A DNA stretch of 43,175 nucleotides from Caldilineaceae bacterium (GTDB lineage: Bacteria; Chloroflexota; Anaerolineae; Caldilineales; Caldilineaceae): NCBI GenBank assembly GCA_019637695.1, contig JAHBVG010000054.1, positions 1 to 43,175 of the forward strand, given 5' to 3'. A model generated the notes under the pieces. That model saw only the letters and a list, made by a program, of their open reading frames with translations. It had not been told where the DNA came from and searched no databases. A program made the position numbers and the translations under genes. Positions 26,675 to 33,589 of the stretch are shown one piece after another. Position 1 is the stretch's first letter. Each line of letters opens with the position of its first letter.

Positions 26675-27538
26675 ATGCAAAAGAAGACTTTCAAAACCCC
26701 GCCCCGCCGCGTTGCCCTCTTTGTCACCTGTATGGTGGATATGCTTTACCCTGGCGTGGGCATCGCCACGGTTGAATTGCTGGAACGCCACGGCATCGAG
26801 GTGATCTTCCCTCAGGAGCAGACCTGCTGCGGGCAGCCTGCCTTTAACGCCGGCTACCGCGAGGAGGCGCGCACCCTGGCGCGGCGCTTTCTCCAGGTTT
26901 TTGGGCCAATGGTCGAGAATGGCAATGTCGACGCCATTGTCGCGCCGTCGGGCAGTTGCACCACCATGACCAGCCATTTCTATTCCGTACTCTTTGAGGA
27001 TTCAAACGAGCGTGGGTTGCGCCAGCGCGCCGAATTTCTGGCGGCATCCACCTTCGAGTTGACCGAATTTCTGGTCGATGTGTTGGGGATCGAAAAGACC
27101 AACGCCAGCGTGGAAGGCAAGATCACCTACCATCCCTGTTGCCACCTCTACCGCGAACTGGGGATCGATCGTCAGCCGCGCACGCTGCTCGCCAATGTGG
27201 AAGGGGCTGAGATTGTCGATCTGCCCGAAGGCGAGGATTGCTGTGGCTTTGGCGGTCTCTTTGCCGTCAAAAACAGTGAGATCAGCGGGGCCATGGGCCG
27301 ACGCAAAGCCGTCAATTTGGACAAGAGCGGCGCCGATGTGGTCGCCATGTGCGATGTCAGTTGCCTTACCCATATCAACGGCGTCCTCAGCCGCGAGGGC
27401 ATCCGCTGCCGCGCTGTCCACATTGCCGAAGTTCTCAACGGCCAACTTGGGGAACGGCTCAGCCCGCCGTCAGCGCCCATCCCTGTGGAACCGGATCATC
27501 CGCGGCGGTGGATGGATTCGCGGTCCAATGCGGAATGA
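26675..27538 (+). CDS. lutA: L-lactate utilization protein LutA-like (CCG-domain subunit)
   Basis: A 287-residue cysteine-rich subunit of the LutABC L-lactate oxidation complex. Two CCG-type domains are present, with FPQEQTCCGQPAFNAGY and PEGEDCCGFGGLFAVKN, plus SGSCTTM and YHPCCHLYREL, likely Fe-S ligands. Length exceeds B. subtilis LutA (~240) by a short N-terminal part and a ~25-residue C-terminal tail (LSPPSAPIPVEPDHPRRW). No ribosome site precedes ATG 26675. The stop codon lies within a heptamer array. The order lutA-lutB-lutC on one strand is the standard operon. Confidence 0.92.
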   Translation: MQKKTFKTPPRRVALFVTCMVDMLYPGVGIATVELLERHGIEVIFPQEQTCCGQPAFNAGYREEARTLARRFLQVFGPMVENGNVDAIVAPSGSCTTMTSHFYSVLFEDSNERGLRQRAEFLAASTFELTEFLVDVLGIEKTNASVEGKITYHPCCHLYRELGIDRQPRTLLANVEGAEIVDLPEGEDCCGFGGLFAVKNSEISGAMGRRKAVNLDKSGADVVAMCDVSCLTHINGVLSREGIRCRAVHIAEVLNGQLGERLSPPSAPIPVEPDHPRRWMDSRSNAE

Positions 27539-27647
27539 GGAATGGGAAATGCGGAATGAGAAACGACCGCCGACCGCAGACGGCAGACCGCACGCCGAGT
27601 ACGAAATTCGGGACATGCCTTTCACCTGCCACCTGCAACCTGCCACC
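27532..27647. repeat. Heptamer arrays between lutA and lutB
   Basis: Successive 7-bp units: GGAATGA, GGAATGG, GAAATGC, GGAATGA, GAAACGA (27532-27566), CCGCCGA, CCGCAGA, CGGCAGA, CCGCACG (27567-27594), then CACCTGC twice and AACCTGC (27623-27643). The first unit contains the lutA stop codon. Confidence 0.8.
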
Positions 27648-27658
27648 GAGGTTAACCT

Positions 27659-29086
27659 ATGACCGTTGATATCCATGCACCGTATAAGACGCGTGTAAAG
27701 CAGGCGCTGGGCGACCGTCACCTGGGCGTGGCGTTGACCCGCGGCACTGACCGACTGGTCAATGGTCGTCTTCAGGCCATGACTGCGGTGGACGGCGAAA
27801 AACTGCGCGACCAGGTGCGCCAGATGAAAGAACACACGCTGCGCCATCTGCCCGCCTATCTGGAACAGTTGGAGACCAATCTTAAAGCCAACGGTGTGGT
27901 CGTCCACTGGGCCAAGGATGGCGCAGACGCAGCGCGCATTGTCGGCGAAATTGGGTTGCAGAATGGCGTCGAATCGGTGGTCAAGGCCAAATCCATGGCG
28001 ACCGAGGAGATCCACCTCAACCATGCGCTGGAAGAGGTGGGGATGAAGGTTGTCGAAACCGATCTGGGCGAGTACATCATCCAGATCAACGACGAAACGC
28101 CCAGCCACATTGTCGCCCCCGTCATCCACAAACGGCTGGAGGATATCGCCCAGATCTTCCAAGAAAAGATGGACATGCCGCCCACGCTCGACCCTGAGGC
28201 GCTCTGTTCGGCGGCGCGAGTGCGGCTGCGCAAGGACTTCTTCGGCGCGCAGATGGGGATCAGCGGCTGTAACTTTGCTATCGCTGAATCGGGGACCATC
28301 TGCATTGTCACCAACGAGGGCAATGGCCGTATGGTCGCCTCAATGCCGCGCATCTATGTCGTCCTCATGGGGATCGAAAAAGTCGTGCCTAGCGTCGAGG
28401 ATGGCCTGCTCCAATTGCAGGCGCTCACACGCAGCGCCACCGGCCAGCAGTTGAGCGTCTACTGTTCCATGACCAGCGGCCCACGCCAGCCCGGCCATCC
28501 CGATGGACCTGAACAAATGCACGTGGTCCTCATGGACAATGGGCGCACCCGCATCATTGAGCGAGGCTACGGAGAAGCGCTGCTCTGCATCCGTTGCGGC
28601 GCATGTCTCAACGTCTGTCCTGTTTATCAGGAGATTGGCGGGCACACCTACGGCAGCACCTACAGCGGTCCCATCGGCGCGGTGATCTCTCCGCTGCTCG
28701 CTCCGGAATTGGTCCACGCCAAGGAATTGCCCCACGCCACCACGCTTTGCGGCGCGTGCCGGATCGCCTGCCCGGTCAAGATCGACCTGCCCCGGCTGCT
28801 CGTGGATCTGCGCGCGGATCTTGTCAACGAAAAGGCCAGCCCCAAAGCGGAACAGTGGGCGATCCAGGGCTTCGTCAAGGCTATGCAAAGCCGGGATCTC
28901 TACGAACAGGGCGGCAAACTTGCCAGTTTGGGCAGCAATGTCCTGGCTGGCCTGAGCGGCGGCAATATTAAATTTATGCCGCCGCCACTCAACGGTTGGA
29001 CCCAACACCGCAACTTCCCCCCCTTCGCCAAAAAGAGCTTTCGCGAATGGTGGAGGGAACGGCAGGAATTGCGGAACAGAGATTAG
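27659..29086 (+). CDS. lutB: L-lactate utilization iron-sulfur protein LutB
   Basis: A 475-residue protein with an N-terminal LUD domain and C-terminal ferredoxin-like Fe-S motifs, the core of lactate oxidation to pyruvate. Key stretches: VVKAKSMATEEIHLNHALE, HIVAPVIHKRLEDIAQIF, then ISGCNFAIAESGTICIVTNE. Two 4Fe-4S motifs follow: CIRCGACLNVCPVY and CGACRIACPVKIDLP. The C-terminal segment (NGWTQHRNFPPFAKKSFREW) is family-typical. ATG 27659 has GAGG upstream. The stop codon is supplied by the first heptamers of the next palindrome. Confidence 0.94.
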   Translation: MTVDIHAPYKTRVKQALGDRHLGVALTRGTDRLVNGRLQAMTAVDGEKLRDQVRQMKEHTLRHLPAYLEQLETNLKANGVVVHWAKDGADAARIVGEIGLQNGVESVVKAKSMATEEIHLNHALEEVGMKVVETDLGEYIIQINDETPSHIVAPVIHKRLEDIAQIFQEKMDMPPTLDPEALCSAARVRLRKDFFGAQMGISGCNFAIAESGTICIVTNEGNGRMVASMPRIYVVLMGIEKVVPSVEDGLLQLQALTRSATGQQLSVYCSMTSGPRQPGHPDGPEQMHVVLMDNGRTRIIERGYGEALLCIRCGACLNVCPVYQEIGGHTYGSTYSGPIGAVISPLLAPELVHAKELPHATTLCGACRIACPVKIDLPRLLVDLRADLVNEKASPKAEQWAIQGFVKAMQSRDLYEQGGKLASLGSNVLAGLSGGNIKFMPPPLNGWTQHRNFPPFAKKSFREWWRERQELRNRD

Positions 29087-29175
29087 AGATTGGGTATTAG
29101 ATATTGGGTATTGATCATCGCGAGTCCTAATGTCCAATCTCCAATCTCCAATCTCCAATACCCAATACCCGATAT
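29078..29175. repeat. Heptamer palindrome between lutB and lutC
   Basis: Left: AGAGATT twice, GGGTATT, AGATATT, GGGTATT (29078-29112). Right: CCAATCT three times, CCAATAC twice, CCGATAT (29134-29175). The two sides are complementary; five units face six. Confidence 0.85.
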
Positions 29176-29181
29176 TTAACC

Positions 29182-29982
29182 ATGAGCGCACGCGACGAAA
29201 TCTTAGGACGACTCCGATCTGCATTAAAGGATCCGAATCTGCGCTATCCGCCGCCGGAAACGACGCGGCTGACGCAGCGGATGACAGTGACCCAGGCCAG
29301 GGGGGATCGTTGGGCGCTGGCGGCCCGGTTCCGCCAGGAATTGGAGATCTTACATGGCTCGGCTGAATGGGTGGAGACTGCCGCCGAAGCGCGCATGGCT
29401 ATCATCGCCCGCCTCACCACCTGGGTGAAAGAGGAACAGGCCGAGCGCCGCATTGAAAATCCCAATCAGCGCGGCGACTGGGATCTGCTCACCTGGGACC
29501 CAGAACTGCTGCCCGTTTCGGGGTTGGCCGCAGCGCTCACCGACGTTGGTTTCCGGCTAGTGATCCCGACCGATCTGCACAAGGTGGGCGACCGTGAGTC
29601 GATCCGCAATGTGCGCCTGGGTATCAGCGGCGTCGACGCGGCCTTCGCCAGCACCGGCAGTGTGCTTGTGGGCGGAGGCATCCGCCGCAGCCGGGCGGCC
29701 AGCCTCACCCCCTTCCGCCATCTCATGCTGATTCCGCTGAGCAAACTTTACGCAACGCCGGAAGATTGGATGGCCGAGCGCCGCACCGCGGGGACGCTGA
29801 TCAGCTATCTCCACGAAAGCGCCAACGTGACCATCATCAGCGGACCGAGCAAATCGGCGGATATTGGCGGCCTGCTCACTCTGGGCGTCCACGGGCCGAA
29901 GGTGGTCCATGCCATCCTCTTTGATGACATTGAGGCGTTGATCCGCAGTGAAGCGCAGCGTGTGGATAATACTCCTGATTAG
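29182..29982 (+). CDS. lutC: L-lactate utilization protein LutC (LUD domain)
   Basis: A 266-residue LUD-domain subunit of the lactate oxidation complex. It opens with MSARDEILGRLRSAL, typical of LutC, and carries GISGVDAAFASTGSVLVGGG, the family core with an Asp-Ala-Ala-Phe-Ala-Ser-Thr-Gly-Ser sequence, and the ending ISGPSKSADIGGLLTLGVHGPK. Slightly longer than B. subtilis LutC (~240). ATG 29182 lies six bases after the heptamer palindrome, with no clear ribosome site, so expression may rely on coupling with lutB. Confidence 0.92.
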   Translation: MSARDEILGRLRSALKDPNLRYPPPETTRLTQRMTVTQARGDRWALAARFRQELEILHGSAEWVETAAEARMAIIARLTTWVKEEQAERRIENPNQRGDWDLLTWDPELLPVSGLAAALTDVGFRLVIPTDLHKVGDRESIRNVRLGISGVDAAFASTGSVLVGGGIRRSRAASLTPFRHLMLIPLSKLYATPEDWMAERRTAGTLISYLHESANVTIISGPSKSADIGGLLTLGVHGPKVVHAILFDDIEALIRSEAQRVDNTPD

Positions 29983-30013
29983 AATGAGATCATCTTTATT
30001 CAACTGAGATTGA

Positions 30014-30078
30014 GCGATTGGGCGATTAAGAGATTTCAGATCGTAGACAAGTCCGAAATCTCTTAATCGCCCAATCGC
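30014..30078. repeat. Perfect 24-bp palindrome of 8-bp units between lutC and the oxidoreductase
   Basis: Arms 30014-30037 and 30055-30078 are perfectly complementary, loop 17 bases. The left side reads as near-octamers (ATTGAGCG, ATTGGGCG, ATTAAGAG). No T-tract is present on the plus strand. Confidence 0.85.
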
Positions 30079-30110
30079 CTAATCGCAACCCTTAAGAAAG
30101 AACGACTCCA

Positions 30111-31202
30111 GTGACAACAACTTCTTCTTCCGAAAAAAGCTGGCGCGTCGCCATGATCGGCGCGGGGACGATTGTACAGTTGGGCCACATTCCGCGCTTC
30201 AAGGCGATCCCCAATGTGGAGGTGGCGGCGGTGGTGGATGTGAACGAGGCGCGCGCCCGGCTGGTGGCCGAGGAAGCGGGCATCCCCCATGTCTACAGTG
30301 ATTACAAACAGATGTTGGCCGAGGTGAAGCCCAACGTGGTGGTAGTCGCCACCCCCAACGTTTTCCACAAATCCATGAGCATTGACGCGCTGCAAGCCGG
30401 CGCGCATGTCCTTTGTGAGAAGCCGCTGGCGTTGAGCTACGCCGACGCTGCCGAGATGATGGAAGTCGCCGCCGCCAATCATCGAGTTTTGACAGTCGGC
30501 ACCCACTACCGCTGGACAGCGCCGGTGCGCGCGGCCAAAGCGCATGTGGATCAAGGATTCTTCGGCGAAATCTATGCAGCGCGCACGGTCTGGCATCGTC
30601 GGTCCGGCATCCCCGGCTACGGAAGCTGGTTCACCAATAAGGATCTGGCTGGCGGCGGCGCGCTGCTCGATATCGGCATCCACGCCTTGGATCGGGCGCT
30701 CTACCTCATGGGCTACCCGAAACCTGTCACGGTGAGCGGGGTCACTTACGCCAAGTTTGGCACCCGCGGCATGGGGTTAGGCGGCTGGGGCGCAGATCGC
30801 CAGCCATCTACGACCCAGGCGCGCTTTGACGTAGACGATCTGACCTGGGGCTTTGTCCGCTTTGAGAATGGCGCGTCGTTGCAATTCCAGGTCTCGTGGG
30901 CGGCGCACACGCCCACCCAATTCCAAACCGAGATCTTTGGCACCGATGGCGGCGCGTCCGTCGGCGATAAAGATCAAGTGGAACTCTACACCAACCTGGG
31001 CGGCCAGGACGTGGTGATCCGCCCCGATATTGCCGCCAGTGTGGGCAACTCCTATGAGCGGTTGATCCAAAACTTTGTTCGCTATTTGGACGGCGATCCC
31101 ACCGCTGAGATTATCACCCCGCGCGAGGCGCTGATCGCCGTGCAGATCATCGAAGGTCTGTTGAAATCGGCGGAGACAGGGCAGGAAGTGCGGTTGGGGT
31201 AG
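30111..31202 (+). CDS. Gfo/Idh/MocA-family oxidoreductase
   Basis: A 363-residue NAD(P)-dependent dehydrogenase of the glucose-fructose oxidoreductase type. The Rossmann motif is MIGAGTIVQLGHIPRF near residue 15, followed by VVVATPNVFH, the substrate/cofactor motif CEKPLAL, and GTHYRW. The C-terminal half has GGGALLDIGIHALDRALYLMG, with the His that usually assists catalysis. The substrate, a sugar or cyclitol derivative, cannot be told. GTG 30111 is the only start compatible with the N-terminus; the ribosome site is weak. It follows the lut genes by 128 bp across a perfect palindrome, so co-transcription is uncertain. Confidence 0.88.
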   Translation: MTTTSSSEKSWRVAMIGAGTIVQLGHIPRFKAIPNVEVAAVVDVNEARARLVAEEAGIPHVYSDYKQMLAEVKPNVVVVATPNVFHKSMSIDALQAGAHVLCEKPLALSYADAAEMMEVAAANHRVLTVGTHYRWTAPVRAAKAHVDQGFFGEIYAARTVWHRRSGIPGYGSWFTNKDLAGGGALLDIGIHALDRALYLMGYPKPVTVSGVTYAKFGTRGMGLGGWGADRQPSTTQARFDVDDLTWGFVRFENGASLQFQVSWAAHTPTQFQTEIFGTDGGASVGDKDQVELYTNLGGQDVVIRPDIAASVGNSYERLIQNFVRYLDGDPTAEIITPREALIAVQIIEGLLKSAETGQEVRLG

Positions 31203-31243
31203 GGGGATTGGACATTAGATCTTGAGTAGTGGGGCAGTTATGA

Positions 31244-31311
31244 ATGAGTAAAGAGTAATGAGTAGATAGAGTACGCTCTGCCTACTCATTACTCTTTACT
31301 CATTGCTTTTT
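31244..31311 (+). terminator. 22-bp perfect hairpin between convergent genes, probable terminator, heptamer-built
   Basis: Arms 31244-31265 and 31282-31303 are perfectly complementary and built from ATGAGTA/AAGAGTA units; the loop has its own AGAG/CTCT stem. On the plus strand TTTTT follows at 31307-31311, so it can terminate the oxidoreductase gene. The T-tract overlaps the stop of the convergent gene. Confidence 0.7.
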
Positions 31312-32281
31312 ACGGTGTCGCCGTTGGGGTTTCGTCGGGGAAGAATCCGCCGCCGGTCTGGAGCAGTGTGCCCAGGCGCACGCGGCTGATGACCGCCAAC
31401 TGTGGATTTTCATCGGCGGCGTATTCGAATGTTTGTTCGTAGTACTCGATTGCCTGCAAGAGTTCCCCTCGGGTCTCGGCAATGGTTGCCAGCAAAAAAA
31501 ATGCCTGCGCCTCTGTTGGGTTGAGCGCCAGGGCGGCTTCCGCGGCCAGTTCACCCCCTTCGAGATCGTTGCTCATGACGCGCGTGTTGCCCAGAGTGAC
31601 CCAAAAGAGATTCTCGTTTTCATCACCGATTAGATTGCGCGCCTCGGCCAGAGATCTCTCTGCGCGCTCAGTCAGCCCCAACCGTTCGGAGACGACGCCC
31701 TCCCAGATCAAGAGTTCAGGGGCCGGCCGCGTCAATTCGTCCTTGGTCCGATCGATCACGGCCAGCGCCTCCTCCCAACGCCCTTCAATTGCCAGTTCGG
31801 TAAGCGCGTTGGTGGCGTCGTTGACCAACAGCACATTTGGGTCCGGCGGGAAGAAGGTTTCCACAATGAAGTAGATCCCACCCAAGACGAGAATAATTCC
31901 GCCGATCAGGATTGCCAACCGGCGCAGTGTGCGCCGTCGTTCCGTGGCAATCAGCGCGTCCAAATGCCACCAAAAGCCCTCGGCCGGTGGATTCTGTTCC
32001 CGCAATTTCCGTAAACCACCCGCACGCGCCGCCGCCGAAACCACACTGCCCGGAATCCGCTCCAACCGATGATGCAGGCTGATCTGGCGCGAACGTTCGG
32101 GGCGCAGATCCACCTCGCCGCTTTCGATCAGGGCAAACTGCTCCTCGATCCTATCCAACAGTTGCAGAAAAGACTCAACGTTTTCGCGGTTCAACTGAGG
32201 CGCGAGCCGCTCGGCAGTGTCCAGGTCCTCGCGCAGTTGGACAATCGGGTTACGCAGGTTTTCTTTAATGGAGTATGCCAT
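31310..32281 (-). CDS. Membrane-anchored TPR-like protein, unknown function
   Basis: A 323-residue protein. The first ~115 residues are charged and helical (EDLDTAERLAPQL, LLDRIEEQFALIESGE), then one membrane helix at 122-144 (LAILIGGIILVLGGIYFIV), then ~180 residues of helix-turn-helix repeats (GRWEEALAVIDRTKDEL, LGLTERAERSLAEARNL, EAALALNPTEAQAFFLLATI), like tetratricopeptides on the outer face. It ends in a Thr/Pro tail. Its ATG directly follows the TAG of the metallo-hydrolase gene with no gap, so the two are translationally coupled. No specific family recognised. Confidence 0.75.
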   Translation of the reverse strand: MAYSIKENLRNPIVQLREDLDTAERLAPQLNRENVESFLQLLDRIEEQFALIESGEVDLRPERSRQISLHHRLERIPGSVVSAAARAGGLRKLREQNPPAEGFWWHLDALIATERRRTLRRLAILIGGIILVLGGIYFIVETFFPPDPNVLLVNDATNALTELAIEGRWEEALAVIDRTKDELTRPAPELLIWEGVVSERLGLTERAERSLAEARNLIGDENENLFWVTLGNTRVMSNDLEGGELAAEAALALNPTEAQAFFLLATIAETRGELLQAIEYYEQTFEYAADENPQLAVISRVRLGTLLQTGGGFFPDETPTATP

Positions 32282-33259
32282 CTAGTCTTGATCATCCTCA
32301 TCGTCATCGTCATCCAGCCCGTGCGACAATACGATTCCTCTGGCTTGGGCTGCGGCTAATTCTTCTTCTCTTTGGATCTCGCGATAGACCCGATTCAAAC
32401 CAGATTTGATCTGGCTTTCGATTTTAGCTTTGCGCTCAGGCGGTACCGGATACCATTCGACCATTTCACCCACCAGGCCGCTCTTGGTCTCATTTTTGGT
32501 CTTGCCTTCGCGGTAATAGTCGCGCACCCGTTCGCGCATAAATTGAATATACTCCTCTACCTTGTGGGTCACATCGGGTTCGCAGACAGGGCCATGCCCA
32601 GGCACGATCTGTTCGGGGTTGAGTTTGCGCACATAACGTAACGCTTCGATCCATTGGAGGGTGTCAGCCTGGGCCATGTAAGGGTGTTGATCCACCCAGA
32701 CTACATCGCCGGCAAAACAGATCCGCTCGTCGGGGAGCCAGGCGATGCTGGTGGCTGGCGTATGCCCACCAAGGAAGATCAGGTGAACCTCGCGTCCACC
32801 GTAGAGCAGTTTGGCGCTATCGGTGAAGGTGATGTGCGGCGGCACGATCTCAATGTGGGTCAACTGATGTTGGATCTCAGGCTCACGTTTGAAACTGTTG
32901 TAGACGCGCTCTTTGAAATTCTCGGTGTAGCCAGCCATCTCTTTGTGCGCACGCTCATGAGCGATAACTCTGCTGGGCATGAAGTATTGGTTGCCCAGGG
33001 CGTGGCCGCGGTGATGATCTGTGTTGAACACATAGAGGAAGGGGAGGTCTGGACATTCCTCTTCGATCTGTGCGCGCCAATCTTCGGCCTGCTCGGGGAT
33101 CAGGGGTGTATCCACCAGGATCACGCCCTCCTCGGTGCGGATAAAACCAGGGGTGCATCCGCGATAAAAATTGTTGATAAAGACGCCCGGCCCGATCTCC
33201 TGGCGTTGCCCCAAACCAGTAATGCCAATCTTTGCATTTGCTCTACGCCTTGCCGCCAT
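32282..33259 (-). CDS. Metallo-beta-lactamase-fold hydrolase with altered metal motif and acidic tail
   Basis: A 325-residue protein. The fold is supported by NTDHHRGHALGN (79-90), FLGGHTPATS with His166, FAGDVVW with Asp185 and VPGHGPV with His222. The first motif is not the usual HxHxDH: it reads Asp81-x-His83-x-Gly85-His86, so metal binding may differ. A C-terminal helical extension ends in a run of Asp/Glu. ATG 33259 has AGGAG upstream and a promoter at 33321-33349. Its stop abuts the next gene's start. Substrate unknown; the ring- or ester-hydrolase role cannot be decided from sequence. Confidence 0.85.
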   Translation of the reverse strand: MAARRRANAKIGITGLGQRQEIGPGVFINNFYRGCTPGFIRTEEGVILVDTPLIPEQAEDWRAQIEEECPDLPFLYVFNTDHHRGHALGNQYFMPSRVIAHERAHKEMAGYTENFKERVYNSFKREPEIQHQLTHIEIVPPHITFTDSAKLLYGGREVHLIFLGGHTPATSIAWLPDERICFAGDVVWVDQHPYMAQADTLQWIEALRYVRKLNPEQIVPGHGPVCEPDVTHKVEEYIQFMRERVRDYYREGKTKNETKSGLVGEMVEWYPVPPERKAKIESQIKSGLNRVYREIQREEELAAAQARGIVLSHGLDDDDDEDDQD

Positions 33260-33320
33260 GCTGGCTCCTTTTGCTCTTGAAGATAGATACCTGTCACATT
33301 TCCATCCATTTTGTGAGTGT

Positions 33321-33349
33321 AGCATAGTGAGAAAGGTAAAAGCTGTCAA
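33321..33349 (-). promoter_or_regulatory. Sigma-70 promoter of the metallo-hydrolase/TPR unit
   Basis: Minus strand: TTGACA (33349-33344), 17-bp spacer, TATGCT (33326-33321). Confidence 0.7.
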
Positions 33350-33370
33350 CTGGAAGAGGATTATGTCAAG

Positions 33371-33441
33371 TTGCAGGTTGCAGGTTTGTAAATTGCAGGT
33401 GGAAATCACCTACGTACTACCCAATATCCAATACCCAATAT
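33371..33441. repeat. TTGCAGG and CCAATAT heptamer arrays
   Basis: TTGCAGG at 33371-33377, 33378-33384 and 33393-33399, then CCAATAT, CCAATAC, CCAATAT at 33421-33441. The two sides have the 7-bp period but are not complementary to each other, unlike most arrays here. It fills part of the 330-bp divergent gap 33260-33589. Confidence 0.7.
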
Positions 33442-33486
33442 CCACCCATCGTTAACAAAATATTGACACAGATCCGCGCCGGGCAA

Positions 33487-33515
33487 GTTGTCTTGTTGAG
33501 ACAACGTGCTATAAT
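33487..33515 (+). promoter_or_regulatory. Promoter of the tandem phosphofructokinase with overlapping inverted repeat
   Basis: TTGTCT (33488-33493), 16-bp spacer, TATAAT (33510-33515). GTTGTCT/AGACAAC (33487-33493 and 33499-33505) is a perfect 7-bp inverted repeat covering the -35 box and spacer, the position of a repressor operator. Confidence 0.65.
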
Positions 33516-33589
33516 CAACGGTGGTGTAAGTTGATCTATACTCTTGTGGTGGAACATTCATCCCGGACCAAAAGGGGTAGATATACTCG

